Part shown: piece by piece, positions 1 to 6,500 of the stretch
Layout: the number at the start of each line of letters is the position of its first letter
How positions within the stretch are numbered: the stretch's first letter is position 1
Assembly (NCBI GenBank): GCA_003218615.1
Contig: QHOD01000146.1
Location: forward strand, 1 to 9,557
Source: Verrucomicrobiota bacterium
Lineage (GTDB): Bacteria > Verrucomicrobiota > Verrucomicrobiia > Chthoniobacterales > UBA10450
Direction of reading: 5' to 3'
Length of the DNA stretch: 9,557 nt
Notes under the pieces: generated by a model
The model's database searches: none
What the model was told of the DNA's origin: nothing
The model's input: only the letters and a program-made list of their open reading frames with translations
Position numbers and translations under genes: made by a program

Positions 1-805
1 GGCCCCAGACCTGAAAAACTCTGGGCAAGCTCATCGCCGTTTCACAATCTGTCGCAGCGTGATTTAATTCATTAACGATCTGCTGCACCTCGCTTTCAGT
101 GGCGAGTCCTTCCGAAATCACCGCGCCCGATATTCGCTCCATCGTCATTGAGGCCATCAATTTGCCTTCGCCTTGCATGTGAGTCGGTTGAACCACATTG
201 AGTTGAATGCCTTTCGCGCCTGCTTTGCGCAGCATCCCTGGCAGCTTGGGGCCGATGTTCGGATCACCGCCTCTTCGCGCTACGACCTTCTGATAGAGTT
301 CCAAATACCTCTCATAAGCTGGACGAATCGGATAACAAAAGCTGCCGGCAAAATCGACATCCTCGACGACAATTATTCCGCCGGGCCTGCAAGCCTCTAC
401 CATTGTTTCAAGGCATTTCTCGGGCTCGCTCAAGTGCGAGAGGAGAAACCGCGCATAAATCAAATCGTAGTCTTCGTGCGATTGGCATAGGCATGCATCC
501 ACCTGATGAAACTCGACGTTGCCTGTCTTTGCGATTTCGGCGTCTTCTTTTGCCAGCTCGAGAATTTCTTTATCTGTGTCAGTGCCGACGACCTTACCTG
601 CCGGGCCAATCATGCTTGCCATAAGGAGCGATACGTGGCCGCCACCACAACCTACATCCAGGCACTCCATTCCCTGCCTGAGACCGACCGTTTTCAATAA
701 TTGCGATGTCGTTGGCAACATCACACGAGCCAGGAGGTTCAGACGCTGTTTGCCTTCCTTGCCTCCGCGGATTGCGTAGCGATGCGAAGCCTCTGATCGG
801 TTCAT
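1..805 (-). CDS. Class I SAM-dependent methyltransferase (C-terminus off the window)
   Basis: Reading the minus strand from ATG at 805 gives 268 codons with no stop up to base 1, so the C-terminus lies outside the window. Residues 10-28 (YAIRGGKEGK then RLNLLARVM) form the N-terminal lead-in seen in a group of UbiE-like methyltransferases. Residues 49-57 (LDVGCGGGH) are the SAM-binding glycine loop (motif I), GTDTD at 74-78 has the acidic residue for the SAM ribose, and CRPGGIIVVEDVD at 139-151 is the post-I strand region. This is the Methyltransf_11/25 Rossmann fold. The substrate cannot be told from sequence. ATG 805 is chosen over ATG 721 because homology begins before residue 29. It follows the rhomboid gene by 44 bp on the same strand and may share its transcript. 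The fold is certain; the specific role is unknown. Confidence 0.9.
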   Translation of the reverse strand, partial: MNRSEASHRYAIRGGKEGKQRLNLLARVMLPTTSQLLKTVGLRQGMECLDVGCGGGHVSLLMASMIGPAGKVVGTDTDKEILELAKEDAEIAKTGNVEFHQVDACLCQSHEDYDLIYARFLLSHLSEPEKCLETMVEACRPGGIIVVEDVDFAGSFCYPIRPAYERYLELYQKVVARRGGDPNIGPKLPGMLRKAGAKGIQLNVVQPTHMQGEGKLMASMTMERISGAVISEGLATESEVQQIVNELNHAATDCETAMSLPRVFQVWG

Positions 806-849
806 CTACCGCTGGTTCTAGCCGCGGTCGTTACTTGCGGCAACCGCGT

Positions 850-1926
850 TTAGTTCTGGCCGGAGTCATTCCGCGACTGCGGGGCTGCAGGTACTGCGCG
901 CGGGGTGAGAATAAGCCCGAGAAAAAACCCGCCGATTAATCCACAAAGATGCGCTGCCATGCTCACTTGCGGTGTCGAAAGATCGAAGGCTGTTTGGATC
1001 GCGATAATCATGAAGACATTTGCCAGGCGCCGCCTCGCGTGCGGCGCGTGACGGTGTCGCAGCAAAAATCCCGCCCACGCGCCGACGATACCCATGATGC
1101 ATCCCGATGCGCCGACGAGCTGAGCCACTTGCACGAGGCCGATCACTGTCAGGAGCACTACGCCCGCGCTCGAGGCAAGTCCTGAAACTAAATAGCACAC
1201 GGCGAATCTCGCCGCCCCAATTGATCGCTCCAGGGGCGGGCCAAGAACATAGAGCGCGAAAAGATTGAACAGCAGATGGGCGAAACCGCCGTGCAAAAAA
1301 AGCGCGGTGAAAAGACGCCAGTATTCGCCTTGCATCACAACGGCGTACGGCTCCAAGGCGCCGATCCGGTGCAAAACTTCCGGGTCATTCCAATTGCCGA
1401 ACGAGATTTCGAACAAAAAGGCGGCCGTGTTGAGGAGAATTAAGATGAGAACGACGGGCGCGCGCTGAAAAGGACGATGTCGATCTATTCGGCTCGCGCT
1501 CAGGACAGGTTCTTGCTGCGCGGGTTTGTGTCCAATTGGGGGCGGGCCGAATCCCGAAATGTCCCGCAGCTGATTAGATTCCTCTAAACGACGAAAGAGT
1601 TGTAGCTGGCCGCGCAACTCAGCGGTCGGGTGCAACGCTTGGAGAGCCGCGCCAAGTCTTCGGGCCGCTTTGTAATCTCCGTGCGCGGCAAGCTCCGTCA
1701 TTTTGCGCAATCCAATTGCCGGAAGAAACAGAAGAGCGAACCAGAGCGCCCCGCCGATGTATCCGGCTGTAGTGCGCGAGAGGATCCACGCGATGCTGGA
1801 AATCGTGAGAACGATGAGCGCGGCGATGCGCCAGCCATGGGTAGGTCCACCGGGACGCCACGCCCGCGCCAAGACAAGCAGGGGTGAAACCACTGCCAGA
1901 AAAAGAAAAACGTGATTCAGGTCCAC
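850..1926 (-). CDS. Rhomboid family intramembrane serine protease with N-terminal membrane extension
   Basis: The 358-residue product carries a complete rhomboid core in its C-terminal half. EYWRLFTALFLHGGFAH (201-217) and HLLFN give the His/Asn pair H217/N221 of the oxyanion region, GASG (272-275) holds the nucleophile S274, and AAHLCGLIGG (324-333) supplies the catalytic base H326. Rhomboids cut transmembrane substrates inside the lipid bilayer. The motif reads GASGCIMG rather than the usual GASGAIFG, but no catalytic residue is missing. Before the core are three hydrophobic segments (about 5-21, 33-50, 54-72), then a soluble stretch of about 80 residues with a helical, TPR-like segment (about 80-118) and a Pro-rich linker. 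The start is GTG at 1926, preceded by AAGG on the minus strand; no in-frame ATG lies near it. The methyltransferase follows 44 bp downstream. The substrate is unknown. Confidence 0.92.
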   Translation of the reverse strand: MDLNHVFLFLAVVSPLLVLARAWRPGGPTHGWRIAALIVLTISSIAWILSRTTAGYIGGALWFALLFLPAIGLRKMTELAAHGDYKAARRLGAALQALHPTAELRGQLQLFRRLEESNQLRDISGFGPPPIGHKPAQQEPVLSASRIDRHRPFQRAPVVLILILLNTAAFLFEISFGNWNDPEVLHRIGALEPYAVVMQGEYWRLFTALFLHGGFAHLLFNLFALYVLGPPLERSIGAARFAVCYLVSGLASSAGVVLLTVIGLVQVAQLVGASGCIMGIVGAWAGFLLRHRHAPHARRRLANVFMIIAIQTAFDLSTPQVSMAAHLCGLIGGFFLGLILTPRAVPAAPQSRNDSGQN

Positions 1927-1961
1927 GATATTGACCTTACAAAGACGCGAGCAGTCATCGC

Positions 1962-2028
1962 ACGTTGGGCGTTGAACGTTGGGCGTTAAAGATTAGTTTG
2001 CGCAAGGCAGAAAACGTCCAACATCCAA
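1962..2028. repeat. Intergenic direct and inverted repeat (ACGTTGGGCGTT family)
   Basis: ACGTTGGGCGTT occurs twice in tandem at 1962-1973 and 1976-1987 (period 14). The right arm AACGTCCAACATCCAA (2013-2028) pairs with TTGAACGTTGGGCGTT (1972-1987) over 16 positions with two mismatches and one G-U pair, leaving a 25-nt loop. It fills most of the gap between the divergent rhomboid and thioredoxin-fold genes, so it may be a dispersed repeat or a transcribed hairpin. Its function is not known. Confidence 0.55.
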
Positions 2029-2036
2029 TTCAGTTT

Positions 2037-2693
2037 ATGCGGATTTCCGTCACCTACTACCTTGATGTCATTTCGTCGTGGTGTTTCTTCGCCGAGCCGG
2101 CGTGGGCTGAGTTGAAAAGGCGCTACGAAGGCAGAGTGGAATTTCTGTGGAAGATTGCGCTGCTCGATAAAACCGGGCTGCCGGCTTCACACGAGCAGGA
2201 AGAATGGTTTTACCGGCGCAGCGGTACCATCATGCGCTCGCCTTTCATGTTGAGCAGTGCATGGTTCGAACCGGGCCAGCCGGAATATCTCGCGCCCAAT
2301 TGTGTGGCTGAAGCTGCGAGGGATTTTGGAGTTACTGATGACCGTGTGCGGCTCGCACTGGCTTATGCGGGACTGCATGAGGGAAAGAGATTTGGCGACT
2401 GGAAAATCGCTGCAGAGATTGGAGCGAAAGCGGGCAATCTCGACACAAAAGAATTGCTTGAACGCGCTCGTTCGGTTGTGATCGAGACGCGTGTTCGCGC
2501 CGATACCGCTGATTTTCACTCGTTGAAAGTGACGCAGCGGCCCACATTTGTCCTCGACAGCGAAATTGGCGATCGTGCAGTGTTCTCCGGATTTGCGAGG
2601 GCAACGCCGCTGGTCACTGCGCTTGGCGCGATGTTGGATGATGCGGAGGCTTACACAACACATGCCGCGCATTTCGGAGTTCCACCCGCTTGA
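2037..2693 (+). CDS. DsbA/HCCA isomerase/GST-kappa-like thioredoxin-fold protein with SxxC motif
   Basis: The 218-residue product starts VTYYLDVISSWC, the first beta strand and active-site turn of the DsbA-like superfamily (DSBA/FrnE, 2-hydroxychromene-2-carboxylate isomerase and GST kappa). RPTFVL at 168-173 is the cis-proline loop (P169), and the helical insertion between them has the expected size. The active site reads S13-S14-W15-C16, so the usual nucleophilic first Cys of CxxC is Ser, and C89 is the only other Cys. A normal dithiol oxidoreductase is therefore unlikely. Ser at this place resembles GST kappa and HCCA isomerases, which use glutathione. No signal peptide is visible, so it is probably cytosolic. 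ATG 2037 is preferred to an upstream in-frame start at 1965, because that extension would translate the intergenic repeat. No clear Shine-Dalgarno is seen. The exact reaction is not determinable. Confidence 0.85.
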   Translation: MRISVTYYLDVISSWCFFAEPAWAELKRRYEGRVEFLWKIALLDKTGLPASHEQEEWFYRRSGTIMRSPFMLSSAWFEPGQPEYLAPNCVAEAARDFGVTDDRVRLALAYAGLHEGKRFGDWKIAAEIGAKAGNLDTKELLERARSVVIETRVRADTADFHSLKVTQRPTFVLDSEIGDRAVFSGFARATPLVTALGAMLDDAEAYTTHAAHFGVPPA

Positions 2694-2728
2694 CGCAAGA
2701 TCGACATGTGATTGTCACGAGATTGGCC

Positions 2729-2756
2729 TTGCCAGCGGCGAATTCTTGTTTACAAC
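2729..2756 (+). promoter_or_regulatory. Possible sigma70-type promoter for infC
   Basis: TTGCCA (2729-2734) and TACAAC (2751-2756) are spaced by 16 bp and lie inside the 231-bp gap ahead of infC. The match to consensus is only moderate and was found by eye. This gap (2694-2924) holds no convincing gene. Confidence 0.25.
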
Positions 2757-2879
2757 TTCCCTTCGGCTCGCGAAAAACACGAGCCCATTGTCGCGGTCGA
2801 TCGCAACTGCGGCGGTGTCAGAGTGTTCCGGTCAATTCACGCAAGTGGAAGCCGGAAATTGCGATGAAGGAAAATACGG

Positions 2880-2897
2880 CGGGACGGAACACTCCCG
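2880..2897 (+). promoter_or_regulatory. Stem-loop in the infC leader just upstream of the ribosome binding site
   Basis: CGGGA (2880-2884) pairs with TCCCG (2893-2897) around an 8-nt loop and can be extended by CGG/CCG with a bulge. It ends 10 nt before the AAGGAG of infC. It may affect translation of infC, but the stem is short and could be chance. Confidence 0.25.
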
Positions 2898-2907
2898 TTT
2901 CGCCGGC

Positions 2908-2913
2908 AAGGAG
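2908..2913 (+). promoter_or_regulatory. Strong Shine-Dalgarno of infC (AAGGAG)
   Basis: A perfect AAGGAG lies 11 nt before the in-frame CTG at 2925 and 98 nt before the first ATG at 3012. It is the clearest ribosome binding site I noticed in the window. It supports a start near 2925 rather than the ATG. Confidence 0.65.
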
Positions 2914-2924
2914 CTTGACTTAAT

Positions 2925-3515
2925 CTGCAACAACAATTTCGTGTAAATGGTCGGATTCGCGCCCGCGAAGTCCGGGTCATTTTAGGCTCCAGCGGCGAAC
3001 AGCTCGGCATCATGAAGTTGTCGGATGCGTTGCGCAAAGCTCAAAGTCTCAGTCTCGATCTGGTCGAGATTGCGCCGACGGCAAATCCGCCGGTTTGCAA
3101 AATCGTCGCGCTCGGAAAATTCCGATACGATATCTCCAAACACGAGAGGGACAGAAGACCGGCGGGCGCGAAGCTGAAAGAACTTAAATTCCGGGTTAAC
3201 ATCGACGATCACGATTATCTGACGAAAATTCGTCACGGTGAAGAATTCCTCGATCGAGGAAATAAAGTTCGGGTACAGCTGCAATTTCGGGGCCGGGAAA
3301 TGGCGCATCAGGAATTCGGCATGCAGTTGATGGAGAAGGTCCGTGACGATCTTTCCGGTATGGCACAAGTGGAAATGGAGCCGAAAATCACGGGCCGAAA
3401 CGTGACAATGACACTTTCGCCCTTGCCGGCGAACCGACGGAAACGGCGATTCAGTGCGCCGCCGCCGAAAACAGTCGGCGAAGACGAGACGGCCAGTTCA
3501 CCGAACGGAACGTAA
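2925..3515 (+). CDS. infC: Translation initiation factor IF-3, non-AUG (CTG) start
   Basis: IF-3 binds the 30S subunit, keeps it apart from 50S and checks the start codon and initiator tRNA. The N-domain runs from FRVNGRIRAREVRVI through GEQLGI to LDLVEIAP and PPVCKI with GKFRYD. A linker follows, and the C-domain begins at KLKELKFRVN and ends near MTLSPLPAN, with a short basic/acidic tail. The first ATG (3012) would remove about 29 residues of the N-domain, including RVNGRIRAREVRV, which aligns with the start of known IF-3. The frame is open back to TGA at 2916, and the only plausible initiators there are CTG 2925 (behind AAGGAG) or ATT 2955. E. coli infC uses AUU for autoregulation by IF-3, so a discriminated start codon fits. 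The product is 196 residues, a usual length. The expected rpmI-rplT partners do not follow; the next gene converges from the other strand. Confidence 0.93.
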   Translation: MQQQFRVNGRIRAREVRVILGSSGEQLGIMKLSDALRKAQSLSLDLVEIAPTANPPVCKIVALGKFRYDISKHERDRRPAGAKLKELKFRVNIDDHDYLTKIRHGEEFLDRGNKVRVQLQFRGREMAHQEFGMQLMEKVRDDLSGMAQVEMEPKITGRNVTMTLSPLPANRRKRRFSAPPPKTVGEDETASSPNGT

Positions 3516-3551
3516 TCGCAAACGGCTGCGCGTCTCGCCTCCTCTTGCAGG

Positions 3552-4175
3552 CTAGGGTGTCTTTGCCGCCGGTGGTGACGCTTTTGGCGAACTGGCACGT
3601 GGCGGCGGAGTCAATGGCATCCTTTCAGCTAGCTTCTGCTCCAAGCGCTGTTTCCGGGTTTTCGCGTCCTGATTGTTGGGATCCTGCTTCAAAACTTTCT
3701 CCGTATCCGCCATCGAATTTTGAACGTCGTCTTTAACCTCGTAAATATAGGCGCGATAGTTCAGGTAGCGGACTTCGTTTGGCTTGAGCTTGATCAGCTC
3801 GGAGTAATCGGCCAGCGCCTTGTCGTAATCGCGCATTTTCATCTCCACTGCTGCGCGTTGTTCGTAAATGCGCGCGTCTCGTGAATTGATTTTGAGCGCT
3901 TCGGTGAAATCCTGCACGGCACCCTGAAAGTTCTGGTTGCTCGCAGAGGCGAATCCGCGTTGTTGGTAGGCAACAGCGAGATCCGCAGCGTACTTGCGGT
4001 CAAGCGCGGTCGCTTTGCGAAGCAGCTCCACGGCCTTGTCGTAATCTTGACTCTTGGAGGCTTCCGCGCCGTCTCGCGCAAGCTTGTTCGCTTCTTTGTT
4101 GCCTTGTGCCTGGGCGACTTGCGACATGCAAACCGCCACGGCCATGATCAGAGTAAGAGCAGAATATTTTTTCAT
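3552..4175 (-). CDS. Exported TPR-repeat protein
   Basis: The 207-residue product begins with a signal peptide: MKKYSALTLIMAVAVCMSQ followed by VAQAQG, with likely cleavage after AQA near residue 24. About four TPR units follow, each roughly 34-37 residues, with the DYDKAVELLRKATALD, NFQGAVQDFTEALKIN, DYDKALADYSELIKLKP and DVQNSMADTEKVLKQDP helices as clear marks. The C-terminus is a Pro/Ser/Lys-rich tail of about 25 residues. TPR domains bind partner proteins; here probably in the periplasm or at the envelope. The partner is unknown. ATG 4175 is chosen because it places the signal peptide at the N-terminus, although the frame is open further upstream. It lies 76 bp downstream of the YmdB-family gene on the same strand and may be cotranscribed. 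Its end faces the end of infC across 36 bp. Confidence 0.9.
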   Translation of the reverse strand: MKKYSALTLIMAVAVCMSQVAQAQGNKEANKLARDGAEASKSQDYDKAVELLRKATALDRKYAADLAVAYQQRGFASASNQNFQGAVQDFTEALKINSRDARIYEQRAAVEMKMRDYDKALADYSELIKLKPNEVRYLNYRAYIYEVKDDVQNSMADTEKVLKQDPNNQDAKTRKQRLEQKLAERMPLTPPPRASSPKASPPAAKTP

Positions 4176-4251
4176 GATTTTTTTTGGACGTTGGTCTTTT
4201 TGAAGAATTCGAAACTCAAGCCGCGAATAGCTGGCATGCAAGCACAACTCT

Positions 4252-5106
4252 TTAGGTTTGTTCCGGGGAAGACGCGTGTTCGATGTCGATCTTTGGCTCG
4301 GGTTCCGGTGTGGCGGACTCACTCAGTCCCGCTTCGTCCACGCGCGTGATCCGCAGAGCACGCCCGGTTATTTCGTCGACCTCTATCAATGCTCCTCGCA
4401 GTCGCACTTCGCCGGCAGCGACAGGAAACGACCCCGGCAGATTTGAAATGAAGCGGTTCATGATCGGTTCGATGGCGCGCCCGAGAATTGAATTGACCGG
4501 ACCGCACATCCCTGCGTCGCACAAAAACGCCGTGCCGCCGGGGAAGATTTGCTCGTCCGCTGTCTGAACATGCGTGTGAGTCCCGATAACAGCCGATACT
4601 TTTCCATCGAGAAATCGGCCGAGCGCTATTTTCTCGCTCGTCGTCTCACCGTGTGCATCTACAATGATGTTTGCAGTCTCATCGCGCATTTTCGCTACTG
4701 CTGCTTCCACCGCGTGAAACGGGTTCTCCAGAATCGGTTGCATAAAGGTGCGAGCCTGGATGTTGATCACGCCGATTTTGCCCTTGGCTGTTTCCAGCAC
4801 GATCGATCCGCTGCCGGGTGCGCCATCGGGATAATTCACCGGGCGCAGCAAGCGCGGTTCGAGATTGAGGAATGCAACGATCTCTTTTTGGTCCCAAATA
4901 TGATCGCCGCTTGTGACAACAGAAACTCCGGCCCGCAAAAGATCAATTGTGATTTTTCCTGTTATTCCCCGACCGCCGGCGGCGTTCTCGCCGTTCACAA
5001 TGACGAAATCCAATGCGTGCTTCTCTTTCAGCTCGGGCAAACGGGCGATGACGGCATTGCGCCCCGGCTCACCGACGATATCACCTAGAAAAAGAATCCG
5101 TAGCAT
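4252..5106 (-). CDS. ymdB: YmdB-family metallophosphoesterase (TIGR00282)
   Basis: The 284-residue protein belongs to the YmdB/TIGR00282 calcineurin-like phosphoesterases; Bacillus subtilis YmdB hydrolyses 2',3'-cyclic nucleotides and affects biofilm regulation. The metal-binding set is complete: D9 in FLGDIVG, E40-N41 in VNGENAAGG, H69 in TSGDHIWD, H152 in VDAHGE, and H177/H179 in IGTHTHVQT. GGTAFLCDAGMCGP (190-203) is also typical of the family. The C-terminus runs about 25 residues past the usual end as an acidic, Pro/Glu-rich tail. No signal peptide is present, so it is cytosolic. In many bacteria this gene sits beside rny (RNase Y); here it is divergent from an amidase gene by 36 bp and followed by the TPR gene. 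The symbol is by family; the physiological role here is not established. Confidence 0.92.
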   Translation of the reverse strand: MLRILFLGDIVGEPGRNAVIARLPELKEKHALDFVIVNGENAAGGRGITGKITIDLLRAGVSVVTSGDHIWDQKEIVAFLNLEPRLLRPVNYPDGAPGSGSIVLETAKGKIGVINIQARTFMQPILENPFHAVEAAVAKMRDETANIIVDAHGETTSEKIALGRFLDGKVSAVIGTHTHVQTADEQIFPGGTAFLCDAGMCGPVNSILGRAIEPIMNRFISNLPGSFPVAAGEVRLRGALIEVDEITGRALRITRVDEAGLSESATPEPEPKIDIEHASSPEQT

Positions 5107-5142
5107 TCTGCAGGCATCGTATTAAAGAAGCTCACAACGTCG

Positions 5143-6438
5143 ATGTTTCATTTCGAGAAAGTGCGAAGCCAACTCGGTCTCCTCGCCCTCTCTTTGTCGA
5201 TCCTTTCTGGGAACAGCCAAACTGCGGATAATCTTGGAATTCTTGGCTCGCATCCAAAGTGGGCCGTCTTGGAAAAATATCAGGAAACAATTACTCACGA
5301 CGAGTTCACCCGATTAATTCAGGACGTTTACTGCACGCATGGATTCGCTCAGGATTTGATCGAAATAAACGAGAACACCGCCCGGATCCTGATGAATCGG
5401 AAGGCGCAAAAGTTTTTTACGCTGCGGTTCGCGGAGAACGACGCCTCGTGTAATCCGGTACCGCACCTTTGGCGTGCGGCGAAATCGTTGCCGCCCGCGA
5501 AACCGGAAAAGCCGCTATCGGGTTTACGGCTCGCGCTCGACCCAGGTCATCTCGGTGGAAAATGGGCAAAGATAGAAGAGCGCTGGTTTCAGGTCGACAG
5601 CAGCCAGCCAGTCCAGGAAGGCGATCTCGTCTTGAAGGTCGCGCGACTCCTGGCGCCGCGACTTCGTCAGTTGGGCGCGAAAGTTTTCTTTGTCCGGAAC
5701 AGCAATGAACCAGTTACGGCAAAACGGCCGGACGATTTTCGGGAACTCGCCAGAAAAATTCTTATTAAGAACGGCGTGCCGCATCCGCGACCGGACGTTC
5801 TTGATCCAAACGATCCCGGAAAAGAGCAAACAATTCGCTGGCAGAGCGAAATTTTATTTTATCGTTACAGCGAGATCCGTCGGCGGGCTGTGCTCGTGAA
5901 CACGAAATTGCATCCCGATCTCGTGCTTTGCTTGCATTTCAATGCCGAGGGTTGGGGCGATCCGAACAACCCGGCTTTGATCGATGCGAATCATCTTCAT
6001 TTGCTCGTGAATGGCTCATATTTGCAAGACGAGCTCGAGTTCGACGATGAACGATTCGAGATGATCCGGCGACTCTTGAGCCGCGCCTACGATGAAGAAT
6101 TGCCGCTCGCCGACATGATTGCGGCTGCAATGGCTCGCGAAACAAAATTGCCGCCTTATGAATATCCGACCACGAACAGCACAACCAGGGTCGGCAGCAG
6201 CGGTTACGTGTACGCGCGCAATTTGCTCGCGACGCGGCTTTATCGTTGTCCGGTCGTTTATTGTGAGCCGTACGTCATGAATAGCAGAGACGCTTTTGCT
6301 CGCATCCAGGCTGGCGATTACGAAGGAGTCCGAAATGTTAACGGCATCGAGCGGAAAAGCATTTTTCGCGAATACGCCGACAGCGTGGTCGATGGATTGG
6401 TCGAATATTATTCGAAAGCAAGACGTAGTGGCGATTGA
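5143..6438 (+). CDS. N-acetylmuramoyl-L-alanine amidase (Amidase_3-like), exported
   Basis: The 431-residue protein has an N-terminal hydrophobic segment (about 11-22) that looks like a signal peptide, then about 105 residues of unassigned sequence. The zinc amidase domain begins at LRLALDPGHLGG. Zinc ligands and catalytic Glu can be placed as H136 (DPGH), E159 (QEGDLVLKVARLL), H265 (LCLHFNAEG) and E375 (VVYCEPYVMNS). Such enzymes cut the amide bond between N-acetylmuramic acid and the peptide stem during wall turnover or division. The distance from E159 to H265 is 106 residues, about twice the usual spacing, so there is an insertion around 195-245. The segment between H265 and E375 is also unusually long. 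AAAGAAG precedes the ATG. It converges on aroB and ends 15 bp before a palindromic repeat. The fold is well supported; the exact substrate is inferred. Confidence 0.88.
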   Translation: MFHFEKVRSQLGLLALSLSILSGNSQTADNLGILGSHPKWAVLEKYQETITHDEFTRLIQDVYCTHGFAQDLIEINENTARILMNRKAQKFFTLRFAENDASCNPVPHLWRAAKSLPPAKPEKPLSGLRLALDPGHLGGKWAKIEERWFQVDSSQPVQEGDLVLKVARLLAPRLRQLGAKVFFVRNSNEPVTAKRPDDFRELARKILIKNGVPHPRPDVLDPNDPGKEQTIRWQSEILFYRYSEIRRRAVLVNTKLHPDLVLCLHFNAEGWGDPNNPALIDANHLHLLVNGSYLQDELEFDDERFEMIRRLLSRAYDEELPLADMIAAAMARETKLPPYEYPTTNSTTRVGSSGYVYARNLLATRLYRCPVVYCEPYVMNSRDAFARIQAGDYEGVRNVNGIERKSIFREYADSVVDGLVEYYSKARRSGD

Positions 6439-6452
6439 CCTCAATCGCTTGT

Positions 6453-6500
6453 TGTAGGGCGTTTCTGTGAAAGCCTGGCGTCTGACACAGACGCCCTACA
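6453..6500. repeat. Palindromic gene-end repeat, copy 1, between amidase and aroB
   Basis: The right half (6477-6500, read on the minus strand) is identical over 24 bases to 8743-8766 on the plus strand. It contains a perfect hairpin: GGCGTCTG (6477-6484), loop ACA, CAGACGCC (6488-6495). The left half (6453-6475) is a degraded copy starting TGTAGGGCGT in the opposite orientation, so the whole element can also fold as one long imperfect palindrome. The aroB stop codon (6496-6498) lies within it. It probably serves as a two-way terminator between convergent genes, though no T-run follows either side. Confidence 0.75.

Noticed and set aside
173..490. Plus-strand frame of 105 codons at the left edge
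   Set aside because: It lies opposite the methyltransferase, which has clear SAM motifs on the minus strand.
1962..1987. Start of a CRISPR array
   Set aside because: Only two 12-bp units with a 2-bp gap; there are no spacers of normal length and no cas genes.
2187..2672. 161-codon minus-strand frame
   Set aside because: It is antisense to the thioredoxin-fold gene and shows no domain; a shadow of the real frame.
2690..2923. 77-codon TTG-started plus-strand frame overlapping the end of the thioredoxin-fold gene and reaching the infC ribosome binding site
   Set aside because: No family-like sequence, irregular basic composition, no ribosome binding site; it is better read as the infC leader.
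4176..4251. Promoter or terminator between the YmdB-family and TPR genes
   Set aside because: No hairpin with a T-run and no convincing -35/-10 pair could be found in these 76 bp.
4549..5088. 179-codon plus-strand frame
   Set aside because: It is fully antisense to the YmdB-family gene, whose complete metal-ligand set proves the coding strand.
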